From contig JBBSTY010000031.1 in assembly GCA_038235385.1 (NCBI GenBank), positions 1 to 29,767 on the forward strand: a stretch of 29,767 nucleotides of DNA. The letters are read 5' to 3'. Within the stretch, counting starts at the first letter, position 1, and each line of letters starts with the position of its first letter. Origin of the DNA: JBBSTY01 sp038235385 (lineage in GTDB: Bacteria; Actinomycetota; Acidimicrobiia; Acidimicrobiales; Acidimicrobilacustridaceae). Below, in pieces: positions 23,350 through 29,767 of the stretch. The notes under the pieces are model-generated. The model searched no databases. It was given only the letters and a program-made list of their open reading frames with translations, and had not been told where the DNA came from. The position numbers were made by a program, and so were the translations under genes.

Positions 23350-23631
23350 ATGGACGAGCGGAGAACGTGGCAGATCGTGGGCGCGGTGAGCGGCATCGCC
23401 GCCGGCGCGGTGACCCGCAAGGTGATGGTCTTCGTGTGGACCCGGGTGCGCGACGAGGCACCGCCGACCAACCCCGCTGCGCCACGCGTGACCTGGGCCC
23501 AGGCGCTGGTGTGGACGGTGTCGTCGGGTGTGGCCCTGGCGGTGGCGCGGCTGGTGGCCCAGCGAGGCGCGGCGGAAGCGTGGAAGGCGGTCACCGGCGA
23601 CTACCCGGCGGCGCTCGACGAGGTGGCCTGA
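23350..23631 (+). CDS. DUF4235 family small membrane protein
   Basis: The protein has 93 residues. Two hydrophobic helices are visible (TWQIVGAVSGIAAGAVTRKVM and WAQALVWTVSSGVALAVARLVA), joined by a polar loop with DEAPPTNPAAP, followed by a short C-terminal tail RGAAEAWKAVTGDYP. This matches the DUF4235 family found in actinobacteria. Function is not known. The start at MDERRTW is preferred over an upstream in-frame start nine codons earlier. It converges with the PIG-L gene, only six bases apart at the stops. Confidence 0.85.
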   Translation: MDERRTWQIVGAVSGIAAGAVTRKVMVFVWTRVRDEAPPTNPAAPRVTWAQALVWTVSSGVALAVARLVAQRGAAEAWKAVTGDYPAALDEVA

Positions 23632-23637
23632 GCCGAA

Positions 23638-24375
23638 TCAGCCGGTCGGGACGATCTTGAACGACTCGGCCAGGCGACCATCGGCCATGCCGGCGGCGTC
23701 CGCGTTGAGCGCCAACCACCCGCGGATCATCTCCTCGAGATCGTCCCGGTGGCCGGTCTGGCTCTGGTGGGCCCGCAGGGCGGCGATCTTGCGGTCGAAG
23801 GTGTCGGTGACGTCGATCCGCAGATCGGCTGACGGGTGGGACACGAGCCACACCTCGCCCACCGTGTGCGGGGCGAGGCCCTCGGCGAGCAGCTCGGGGT
23901 GGGCGCGGGGGTTGCGCGCGTCGGGGTACACCGCTTGCAGCGTCGTCTCGCCGGCGGCGAGGTGGTCGGGGTGCGATGCGAAGATGCGATCGAGGTTCCG
24001 CTCGGGCGACTGGCAGATGACCAGATCGGGTCGGGCGCGGCGGATGGCCCCGGTGAGGTCTCGTCGCAGGTCGAGGGTGACCTCGACGGCACCGTCGGGG
24101 TGGTGCAACCAGAGGAGGTCGGCGACGCCCACCTCCTTGGCGGCGGCGGTCTGCTCCTCCTCACGGAGCGCAGCCAGCTCGGCCGCGTCGATGGTGAGGT
24201 GGTCGCTCCCGGCCTCGCCGGAGGTGACGAAGCAGTACGTGACCGACGCGCCGGCGTCGGTGAGCGCCGCCACGGTGCCGGCACAGCCGAAGTCGACGTC
24301 GTCGGGGTGGGCGCTCACGACGAGCACGCGGTCGGGGACGTTCCGGGGACCCTGGTCGGTGAGCAGTTCGGCCAC
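23638..24375 (-). CDS. PIG-L family LmbE-like deacetylase
   Basis: The protein has 245 residues. The zinc site is SAHPDDVDFG (His23, Asp25, Asp26) together with SHPDH (His135, His138), with GCAGTVAAL following the first motif. The family removes acetyl groups from N-acetylglucosaminyl compounds, including mycothiol (MshB/Mca) or antibiotic precursors. The sequence alone does not say which; the final QTGHRDDLEEMIRGW segment is compatible with a bacillithiol or mycothiol-type enzyme. The start is uncertain between two adjacent GTG codons at 24378 and 24375. I chose 24375 because a TATCCT -10 box lies 6 bases upstream. The frame remains open further upstream but would overlap the threonine dehydratase gene. 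Confidence 0.85.
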   Translation of the reverse strand: MAELLTDQGPRNVPDRVLVVSAHPDDVDFGCAGTVAALTDAGASVTYCFVTSGEAGSDHLTIDAAELAALREEEQTAAAKEVGVADLLWLHHPDGAVEVTLDLRRDLTGAIRRARPDLVICQSPERNLDRIFASHPDHLAAGETTLQAVYPDARNPRAHPELLAEGLAPHTVGEVWLVSHPSADLRIDVTDTFDRKIAALRAHQSQTGHRDDLEEMIRGWLALNADAAGMADGRLAESFKIVPTG

Positions 24376-24381
24376 CACCCG

Positions 24382-24387
24382 AGGATA
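24382..24387 (-). promoter_or_regulatory. -10 box of a leaderless promoter for the PIG-L gene
   Basis: The minus strand reads TATCCT, 6 bases, then the GTG at 24375. It lies in the 38-base gap after the threonine dehydratase stop. Confidence 0.45.
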
Positions 24388-24413
24388 CGGGCGTGTCGCC
24401 CGATGGCGTCGGC

Positions 24414-25697
24414 TCAGGACACGAGGAACGTGAAGAGCGATGAACCGGGCGCGACCGGCTCGATGCGCAGACGACTTGCGCCCATCCGGCGCAGCAGCGG
24501 CTCGAGGTCCTCGCGGGTGTCGATCTCGATCCCGACCAGGGCGGGTCCGGTCTCGCGGTTGTTCTTCTTCACGTACTCGAAGAGGGTGATGTCCTCGTGC
24601 TCGCCGAGCACGTCGTCGAGGAAGCCACGCAGCGCGCCCGGCTCCTGGGGGAACTCGACGAGGAAGTAGTGCCGGAGCCCCTGGTGGATCAACGACCGCT
24701 CCACGATCTCGCCGTAGCGGCTGACGTCGTTGGTGCCGCCGGACACCACGGCGACCACCGTCTGGCCGGGCCGGGCGTCGATCGCATCGAGCACCGCCGT
24801 GGACGCCAGGGCGCCGGCCGGCTCGGCGACGATGCCCTCGATCTGGTAGAGCTCGAGCATCTCGGTGCACACCGCGCCCGGGTCGACGGTGACGACCTCG
24901 TCGACGAGATCGCGCACCAGCGCGAAGGTGAGATCACCGACGCGCCGGACCGCCGCACCGTCGACGAACCGGTCGAGCTCGTCGAGGGTCACCGGTGCGC
25001 CCGCGGCCAACGACGCGACCATCGAGGCGGCACCCTCGGGCTCGACGCCGACGATGCGCACGGAGGGGTGTCGATCGCGCAGCCACAGGGCCATCCCGGC
25101 CACGAGTCCGCCGCCACCGACGGGCACGACGAACACGTCGGGCACCGCGATGGCGGCGCCGAGACGATCGGCCCGGGCGATCTGCTCGACCACCTCCACC
25201 GCGACGGTTCCCTGCCCGGCGATGGTGTGCGGGTGGTCGAACGGCGGGACGAGGATGGCACCGGTGCTGTCGGCGTCGGCGGCCGCCGCCGCTCCGGCAT
25301 CGTCGTAGGAGTCGCCGGTGACGATCAGCGTGACGCGGTCGCCGCCGAAGGCTGCGATGCGGTCGCGCTTCTGTCGGGGGGTGGTGCTCGGGACGAAGAT
25401 GCGTCCGGGGACGCCGAGGGTCGCGCAACTGAACGCCACACCCTGGGCGTGGTTCCCGGCGCTGGCGCACACCACGCCCCGGCGGGCGTCGTGCGCTGCG
25501 ATCTGGGAGATCAGGTTGTAGGCGCCGCGCAGCTTGTAGGAGCGCACGACCTGTTGGTCCTCGCGCTTGAGCCACACCTCGGCGCCGGTTCGCTCGGACA
25601 GGCGGGTGTTGTGCTCGAGCGGGGTGCGGCGGACGACGGGTTCGACGCGCGCGGCGGCGGCGTCGACGTCGGCTGCGGTCAGGGGCGACGACGACAT
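24414..25697 (-). CDS. ilvA: threonine ammonia-lyase (dehydratase) with C-terminal ACT-like domain
   Basis: The protein has 427 residues. The PLP lysine Lys55 is in VRSYKLRGAYN, with the SAGNHAQGVAF phosphate-interaction loop, the glycine-rich VVPVGGGGLVAGMAL loop and the VVSGGTNDVSRYG end of the catalytic domain. From about 340 an ACT-like regulatory domain follows (LVEFPQEPGALRGFLDDVLG, ITLFEYVKKNNRETGP), matching the shorter allosteric dehydratases of actinobacteria and Bacillus. It converts threonine to 2-oxobutanoate, the first step toward isoleucine, and is likely feedback-inhibited by isoleucine. A TTG three codons upstream is in frame, but the ATG at 25697 has a TAGGTT -10 box 7 bases upstream. 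Confidence 0.93.
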   Translation of the reverse strand: MSSSPLTAADVDAAAARVEPVVRRTPLEHNTRLSERTGAEVWLKREDQQVVRSYKLRGAYNLISQIAAHDARRGVVCASAGNHAQGVAFSCATLGVPGRIFVPSTTPRQKRDRIAAFGGDRVTLIVTGDSYDDAGAAAAADADSTGAILVPPFDHPHTIAGQGTVAVEVVEQIARADRLGAAIAVPDVFVVPVGGGGLVAGMALWLRDRHPSVRIVGVEPEGAASMVASLAAGAPVTLDELDRFVDGAAVRRVGDLTFALVRDLVDEVVTVDPGAVCTEMLELYQIEGIVAEPAGALASTAVLDAIDARPGQTVVAVVSGGTNDVSRYGEIVERSLIHQGLRHYFLVEFPQEPGALRGFLDDVLGEHEDITLFEYVKKNNRETGPALVGIEIDTREDLEPLLRRMGASRLRIEPVAPGSSLFTFLVS

Positions 25698-25704
25698 GGA
25701 TGCC

Positions 25705-25710
25705 AACCTA
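25705..25710 (-). promoter_or_regulatory. -10 box of a leaderless promoter for ilvA
   Basis: The minus strand reads TAGGTT, 7 bases, then ATG at 25697. There is no Shine-Dalgarno. Confidence 0.55.
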
Positions 25711-25796
25711 CCGGGGGAGTCGATGATCGAAGATCGGCGGGTTGGGAGCTCGAGCTCGGCCAGGCCAGGCCATCGCCAGGCAGCAGGACGGAGCGC

Positions 25797-26639
25797 TCAG
25801 CCGACCGCGGTGGGGTTGGCGCCGTCGATGGTCGTGAGATCGCGGGCGACGACGACGTGACCGTCGAAGTGCTCGGCGGCCTGGGCGATCCACTCGTGCT
25901 CGGCCTCGGGCGGTGGCGCGGGAACGCAGTGGTTCAGGACGAGCGTCCGCACCCCCGCCCGGGCCGCCGTCTGCGCCGCCTGTTGCACCGATGAGTGGTA
26001 GTCGAGGATGTCGACCAGGCGGGCGATGTCGATTGACGCGATCAGATCCTGGCGCACCACCGTGTGCACGAGCACCTGCGCGCCGGCGCACAGCGCATCG
26101 AGGCCGGCACAGGGGACGGTGTCGCCGGCGAGCACCACGGATTGGTCGCCGTCGTCGATCCGGTAGCCGACGGTGGGGTGGACGGGCCGGTGGTCGGTGG
26201 GCGCGGTGGTGACCCGGACGCCGCCGTCGGCGAGCACGGAGCCGTCGGCGATCTCGTGGACCACCGAGTCGGGCCGCCAGCTGAGGTCGTCGTGATGGGC
26301 GAGGCGGTAGCAGATGTCGGGGTCGAGCATGGCTTCGGTGTTCCGCACGACCTCCTCGGTCCCGACCGGTCCGTAGACGGTGAGCGGGTTCGGGGCGAAC
26401 GACATGACCCAGCGCGAGGTGATGACGTCGTTGAGGTCGGTGATGTGGTCGCTGTGGAGATGGGTGAGCAGCAGCGCCCGGAGCGCGCCGGCGGCGGACC
26501 CGGCGGCCGCCGTGCGCATGAGCACCCCTCGACCGCAGTCGACGAGCAGGTCCCCGATCGACGTGCGCACGAGGGTGGACGGGCCGGCTCGGTCCGGGTC
26601 GGGAAGTGGGCTGCCGCTCCCCAGGATGACGGTCTGCAT
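25797..26639 (-). CDS. metallo-beta-lactamase-fold hydrolase (RNase Z/arylsulfatase-like)
   Basis: The protein has 280 residues. The fold begins with MQTVILGSGSPLPDPDRAGP, and the metal motif THLHSDHITDL supplies His60, His62, Asp64 and His65. A GDT at VVLAGDTVP supplies the bridging aspartate and VLNHCVP supplies the last histidine. A hydrophobic start and G-x-G-x-P pattern (LGSGSPLPDPDR) resemble RNase Z-like proteins, but the exosite arm is not obvious. Substrate is unknown: phosphodiesters, lactones or sulfate esters are possible. The ATG at 26639 has an AGAGGGG Shine-Dalgarno; an in-frame start ten codons upstream lacks one. It is followed after 99 bases by ilvA on the same strand. Confidence 0.85.
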   Translation of the reverse strand: MQTVILGSGSPLPDPDRAGPSTLVRTSIGDLLVDCGRGVLMRTAAAGSAAGALRALLLTHLHSDHITDLNDVITSRWVMSFAPNPLTVYGPVGTEEVVRNTEAMLDPDICYRLAHHDDLSWRPDSVVHEIADGSVLADGGVRVTTAPTDHRPVHPTVGYRIDDGDQSVVLAGDTVPCAGLDALCAGAQVLVHTVVRQDLIASIDIARLVDILDYHSSVQQAAQTAARAGVRTLVLNHCVPAPPPEAEHEWIAQAAEHFDGHVVVARDLTTIDGANPTAVG

Positions 26640-26667
26640 GGGATCCCCTCTGATCGTGACGAAGGCC

Positions 26668-26673
26668 AATGTA
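26668..26673 (-). promoter_or_regulatory. -10 box for the metallo-beta-lactamase-fold gene
   Basis: The minus strand reads TACATT 28 bases before the ATG at 26639, leaving a short leader with the AGAGGGG Shine-Dalgarno. Confidence 0.4.
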
Positions 26674-26706
26674 GTGGCAGTCTCGCCGCCAATGGTTTCG
26701 TACGGG

Positions 26707-27384
26707 TCAGGACGACGCCGATCGACGACGGAAGAGGACCAGCGCGATGGCTCCGCCGATGACGATCACGGCGACGACGGCGATGAGGAGGGGTGCGGTG
26801 GAGCTCGACGCATCCTCGGCAGCCGGCGCGGCGCCGGTGATCGGAGTGGTCTCGTCGACCGAGTTGGTGGTGGCGGCCGGCATCGTCGTCGTCGGCTCCG
26901 AGGTGGGGGCGGGGGCGGGGGCGCCGACGACCACACCGGCCACGATGCGCGGCGCGGCGTTCGAGGCCTCCGGGTCGTCGGAGCGGTCGATCCAGGCTGC
27001 CTCCTTGCCGTCGGGGCAGCCCTGGACGGTGGGCAGGAAGACGACGGACCCCTCGGGGTCGGAGATCCGCATGGTGGCGACGAAGGTCCCGACGCCGTCG
27101 GCCGGGACCGTGCCGCCGCTCCACTCGAGCTGGCCGTCGGTGACGGTGCTGGTCCAGCCCGGCGGGTCCTGGGGCACGACGTCGGTGGCGCTCTCGGGCA
27201 GCTTCACCCGCAACGACGTGGTCGCCAGACCGTCGCAGCCGTGGTGGAACGAGAACGTCACCGCGGTGATGCCATCGGCCGTCTCACCGGACGCCTCGAC
27301 GTGGGCACCGGCGGCCGTGGGGATGGTGAGCAGCGCGGCGGCGCCGAGCACCGCCAGGCAACGACGCAGGATCCTTGCGGACAT
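26707..27384 (-). CDS. ycnI: YcnI-like (DUF1775) copper-associated membrane protein
   Basis: The protein has 225 residues. A signal peptide (MSARILRRCLAVLGAAALLTIPTAAGA) would be cut just before His28 in AHVEAS, leaving an N-terminal histidine. In the YcnI family, as I recall, this histidine together with conserved Glu and Trp residues binds Cu(II). The DUF1775 domain continues with VTFSFHHGCDGLATTSLRVKLP, PPGWTSTV, LEWSGGTVPADG and FLPTVQGCPDGKEAAW. After a Pro/Thr/Ala-rich spacer a C-terminal transmembrane helix (LLIAVVAVIVIGGAIALVLF) and basic RRR stop-transfer anchor it. No copC/copD gene adjoins it, unlike many ycnI loci. The ATG has a GAGGAG Shine-Dalgarno. Confidence 0.87.
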   Translation of the reverse strand: MSARILRRCLAVLGAAALLTIPTAAGAHVEASGETADGITAVTFSFHHGCDGLATTSLRVKLPESATDVVPQDPPGWTSTVTDGQLEWSGGTVPADGVGTFVATMRISDPEGSVVFLPTVQGCPDGKEAAWIDRSDDPEASNAAPRIVAGVVVGAPAPAPTSEPTTTMPAATTNSVDETTPITGAAPAAEDASSSTAPLLIAVVAVIVIGGAIALVLFRRRSASS

Positions 27385-27480
27385 CGGGGTCTCCTCGTGG
27401 GCACGCCGGTCGGGGTGATCCGGGCGCAACCGGGCAGTCGCCCGCCGAGGTCGAAACGTTCCCAGGGGGTTGCGAACGGG

Positions 27481-28875
27481 TCAGGAGCCCGTCCGGATCG
27501 GCTGGTCCCGTGGAACGTCGACCGCGTCCGGGCCGGCGAGGTCGATCAGCACCTCGGCAGTGACGTGCGGGGCGACGTCGACACCGCCGGCGAGCTCCTC
27601 GATGGCGTCATCGAGGGCCGCCTCGGCTTGCTCGCCCTTGACCGAGTAGGCCTCGCTGCCGGCTGCCCGCCGCAGTCCCCACACCCCGGCGCCGAGCGCT
27701 CCGGCGGCGCCGACCGCCAGCCCGTAGCGGGCGCCGAAGGTGTCGCAGATCCAACCGATGGTGGGGCCCCCGATCGGGGTGCTCCCGAGGAACACCATCG
27801 ACTGGAGCGCCAACACGCGTCCCCGCATCTGCGGATCGGACCGGATCTGCACGATGGCCGTGGATGCGGTCATGAACGCGATGCTGGCCCCACCCATGGC
27901 GATGGCGACGGGAACGGCCAACGCGAAGGTGGGGGCCAGCGCGAGGAGTCCGATCGCGCCCGAGAAGGCCAGCGAGCAGACCGCGACCTGGCGCACGCTG
28001 ATCGACCGTCGACGGGCGGTGGCCAGGGCGCCGACCAGCGAGCCCAGGCTCACGACGGCGAGCAGCACGGTGAACAGCACGTCGCCGCCGCCGAGGTCGC
28101 GGGTGACGAAGAGGGGCAGGACCGTGCTGAAGTTGAAGGCCAGCGTGCCGACGATCGCCATCATCACCAGCGGGATCCAGAGCTCCGGCACGCTGCGGGC
28201 GTAGCGCATCCCCGCACGCACCTGGCCCTTGGCCCTGGTGACGACGATCGACGAACGCAGCTCGGAGTTGCGCATCATGGCGAGCGCGACGATCACGGCG
28301 ATGTAGCTGAGGCCGTCGACGAGGAACGCCCACCCGAACCCGACCGTCGTGACGAGCACACCCGCCACGACCGGGCCGACCATGCGGGACGACGTCATGA
28401 GCGCGCTGTTGAGGCTCACCGCGTTGTTGATGTCGGCCACCGGCACCATCTCGGTGACGAAGGACCGTCGGGCCGGGTTGTCGAACGCCGTCGTGAACCC
28501 GCCGATGAGCGCCACCAGGAACACCGCGGCGATGTTCGGATCGGCTTGGAAGGCCAACGCCGCCAACGCGAACGACTGCGCCATGGCGATCGACTGCACG
28601 ATGAGCAAGATGGTGCGCTTGGGGTACCGGTCGGCGAGCAGGCCGGCCCACGGTCCGAACACGAGCACCGGACCGAACTGCGCCACCGCCAGCAGCCCGA
28701 TGGCGAACCCGCTGTCGGTGATCTTGTAGATGAGCAACGTCATGGCGACGAAGGTCATCCAGTTGCCGACCTGCGAGATGATCTGACCGCCGAAGAAGAG
28801 CCGGAAGTTGCGGCTCCGCAGGGAGCGGAACATGCGGTTGTCGTCGACCGGAGCGGTCGCGGGTCCGGGGATCAC
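27481..28875 (-). CDS. major facilitator superfamily exporter
   Basis: The protein has 464 residues with about 12 hydrophobic segments. Typical features are MFRSLRSRNFRLFFGGQIIS at the start, GPWAGLLADRYPKRTILLIV (the loop 2-3 motif A region), and FDNPARRSFVTEMVP. It resembles the enterobactin/EntS-like group of drug or siderophore exporters. The last 70 residues form a cytosolic extension rich in Ala/Glu/Asp. The GTG start overlaps the MarR gene stop (GTGA), so both are co-translated. The frame is open far upstream (to 29502) only because it runs across marR in another frame. Its substrate is unknown; regulation by the adjacent MarR protein is likely. Confidence 0.88.
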   Translation of the reverse strand: MIPGPATAPVDDNRMFRSLRSRNFRLFFGGQIISQVGNWMTFVAMTLLIYKITDSGFAIGLLAVAQFGPVLVFGPWAGLLADRYPKRTILLIVQSIAMAQSFALAALAFQADPNIAAVFLVALIGGFTTAFDNPARRSFVTEMVPVADINNAVSLNSALMTSSRMVGPVVAGVLVTTVGFGWAFLVDGLSYIAVIVALAMMRNSELRSSIVVTRAKGQVRAGMRYARSVPELWIPLVMMAIVGTLAFNFSTVLPLFVTRDLGGGDVLFTVLLAVVSLGSLVGALATARRRSISVRQVAVCSLAFSGAIGLLALAPTFALAVPVAIAMGGASIAFMTASTAIVQIRSDPQMRGRVLALQSMVFLGSTPIGGPTIGWICDTFGARYGLAVGAAGALGAGVWGLRRAAGSEAYSVKGEQAEAALDDAIEELAGGVDVAPHVTAEVLIDLAGPDAVDVPRDQPIRTGS

Positions 28876-29348
28876 GAGTCGTCCTGACCGCTGAGGTGAT
28901 CGAGGGCGTCGAGCGCCTGCTCGAGGTGGGCCCGATCGTCGGCGTCCAGCGCGGCGATCCGCGACGCCAACCACGCGTCCTTCCGGGTGCGGGTCGCCTC
29001 GATGAGCGTGCGACCGGCCTCGGAGCTGGTCACGAGCGAGGACCGACGGTCCTCGGGATCCGCCGTGCGGGTGACGAGGCCCTCGGCCTCCAGCTTGGCG
29101 ACGACCCGCGTGATCGTGGGCGGAGCGACGAGCTCGTGCTGGGCGAGGTCGCCGAGGGTCAACGGACCGTGTCGATCGGCGGTTGCCAGCGCCGAGAGCT
29201 GGGTCGGCGTGAGGCCGCTGTCGGACTGCTGGCGCAGGCGACGGGCGAGTCGTGTGGCGCTCAAGCGAAGGCGCCCCGCCATCGCCGCCTCGTCGCCGGC
29301 CGGCTCGGCGCGGTGATCGCGGGCGGTGGCGGGACGGGAGACGTTCAT
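28872..29348 (-). CDS. MarR-family transcriptional regulator
   Basis: The protein has 158 residues. The winged helix-turn-helix is seen at LTPTQLSALATADRHGPLTLGDLAQHELVAPPTITRVVAKLEAEGLV, with the wing at TRTADPEDRRSSLVTSSEAG, a very typical MarR DRR wing. The flanking helices (RLARRLRQQSDSG and ARIAALDADDRAHLEQAL) form the dimer interface. It probably represses itself and the overlapping MFS gene until an inducing ligand binds. An inverted repeat downstream of the -10 box is the candidate operator. Confidence 0.92.
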   Translation of the reverse strand: MNVSRPATARDHRAEPAGDEAAMAGRLRLSATRLARRLRQQSDSGLTPTQLSALATADRHGPLTLGDLAQHELVAPPTITRVVAKLEAEGLVTRTADPEDRRSSLVTSSEAGRTLIEATRTRKDAWLASRIAALDADDRAHLEQALDALDHLSGQDDS

Positions 29349-29367
29349 GGGGATCCTCGGTCAGATG

Positions 29368-29402
29368 GTTCGCCAAGCGAACTTGTTGCTTCGCTTCGCA
29401 AA
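29368..29402 (-). promoter_or_regulatory. candidate MarR operator
   Basis: GTTCGC (29368-29373), CAA, GCGAAC (29377-29382) is a perfect inverted repeat. Directly beside it lies a second imperfect element, TTGC (29386-29389) and GCAA (29398-29401), with repeated TTCGC units between. The elements cover the expected transcription start and lie 20-54 bases before the ATG. Confidence 0.5.
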
Positions 29403-29405
29403 CTA
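29400..29405 (-). promoter_or_regulatory. -10 box for the marR-MFS operon
   Basis: The minus strand reads TAGTTT. It is in the most AT-rich part of this intergenic region and abuts the candidate operator. Confidence 0.4.
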
Positions 29406-29659
29406 TCCGGTCGCGCGGACGGTTCCAACCTGGTTTCCGCGACGGGGGCACCGGTTCGGCGCCGTCGCCGAGTGCGGGAGGGGGCTCCGGGGGCGGCGGC
29501 ACGGGTCACCCGCCTCGGTCCCGTGCCGCCGACTCCTTCAGAGCTTGTCCGTCGCACGACCCCAAGGGGACCGCCTCGCCCGACGAACCAGCATCCGGAT
29601 GCCGCCGGGGTCAGTGTCACCTGCGGGCCGAACAGTCGCGTTACACCGCTCCAGTCGCG
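29406..29659. other. intergenic region upstream of marR with no supported gene
   Basis: A 91-codon minus-strand frame crosses this stretch, but it is Arg/Gly/Pro-rich with no domain or ribosome-binding site. I see no RNA gene. Apart from the marR control elements on its right-hand boundary and the direct repeats near 29633, nothing can be assigned. Confidence 0.5.
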
Positions 29660-29667
29660 TCACACCG
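29633..29667. repeat. two 16-base direct repeats, 19-base period
   Basis: CAGTCGCGTTACACCG (29633-29648) and CAGTCGCGTCACACCG (29652-29667) differ at one position. No coding frame explains them, although the second copy contains the stop of the candidate partial gene. Confidence 0.6.
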
Positions 29668-29712
29668 GTCGCAACAGGATCTCGGCCTCGCCGTCGAGGA
29701 GCCGAGCGGCGG
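29660..29712 (-). CDS. possible C-terminal end of a truncated gene
   Basis: On the minus strand the last codons before a TGA (29660-29662) read AARLLDGEAEILLRPV, which looks like a natural protein C-terminus with alternating acidic and hydrophobic residues. The frame cannot be followed because the remaining bases to the window end are a G/C-only run that is probably artefactual. No family can be assigned. Confidence 0.3.
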
Positions 29713-29767
29713 GGGGGGGGCCCGGGGGGGGGGGGCCGCCCCGGCGGGCCGGGGCGGGCCCGGGGGG
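29706..29767. other. G/C-only low-complexity contig end, probable artefact
   Basis: The final 62 bases contain no A or T and include a run of ten G and a run of twelve G. This differs from all other sequence in the window and is more like poly-G read ends or a collapsed assembly tip than genuine DNA. Confidence 0.7.

Noticed and set aside
27431..27444. CGGGC-AGTC-GCCCG hairpin downstream of the MFS gene
   Set aside because: The stem is only five base pairs, and it begins almost 40 bases after the stop, so a terminator call is not justified.
26380..28887. 835-codon plus-strand frame spanning three minus-strand genes
   Set aside because: It crosses ycnI, the MFS gene and intergenic DNA and is rich in Asp/Gly/Arg/His. 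It is a composition artefact of the opposite strand's codon usage.
29345..29620. 91-codon minus-strand frame upstream of marR
   Set aside because: It contains Arg/Gly/Pro-rich low-complexity sequence, has no ribosome-binding site, and would overlap the marR promoter and operator.

Overview
The window is a high-GC (roughly 70%) bacterial chromosomal contig end. Gene style and content point to an actinobacterium: GTG starts, many four-base NTGA gene overlaps, an ECF sigma factor with an RskA-type anti-sigma factor, Tat-dependent ferritin-like lipoproteins, a DUF4235 protein and many apparently leaderless promoters. The SDR-DUF2867 protein and the paired ferritin-like proteins suggest class Acidimicrobiia, but that placement is inferred from memory of related genomes and not proven here. 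I see about 30 protein genes, no RNA genes, no CRISPR array and no insertion sequence.

Layout. 1-4,800: the tail of an exported or surface protein, a winged-helix AAA+ ATPase, a membrane O-acyltransferase fused to an SGNH hydrolase, and a small PIN/NYN-like protein. 4,886-8,289 (+): oligoendopeptidase F, a SnoaL-like protein and an acyl-CoA thioesterase II. 8,320-9,686 (-): the sigma/anti-sigma pair. 10,050-13,673 (+): two ferritin-like proteins, a cupredoxin and tatA-tatB-tatC. 13,740-16,316 (+): an SDR-DUF2867 protein and an HAF-repeat lipoprotein. 16,329-20,936 (-): a sphingosine-1-phosphate-lyase-like enzyme, a proline-rich membrane protein, an SDR epimerase and an exported PI-PLC-like protein. 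21,032-23,631 (+): a coiled-coil membrane protein with a degenerate kinase-like domain, a CoA-disulfide-reductase-like flavoprotein and a DUF4235 protein. 23,638-29,348 (-): PIG-L deacetylase, threonine dehydratase, metallo-beta-lactamase-fold hydrolase, YcnI-like copper protein, MFS exporter and its MarR-type regulator. The last 62 bases contain only G and C and look like a sequencing or assembly artefact.

The most coherent system lies at 8,320-13,673. A sigma factor and its membrane anti-sigma factor are divergent from genes for two exported ferritin-like proteins, a type 1 copper protein and the complete Tat translocase. At least one of the ferritin-like proteins has a clear Tat lipoprotein signal, so the cluster encodes both cargo and exporter. 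I infer an envelope metal or redox stress response. Three strong DNA structures punctuate the cluster: a 14-bp perfect hairpin before the cupredoxin, a four-tract G-quadruplex motif on the template strand before tatA, and a bulged GC-rich hairpin between tatA and tatB.

A second window-wide signal is a TANNNT-like -10 box placed 6-8 bases before the start codon of at least eight genes that have no Shine-Dalgarno sequence. This fits leaderless transcription and was used to choose several start codons.
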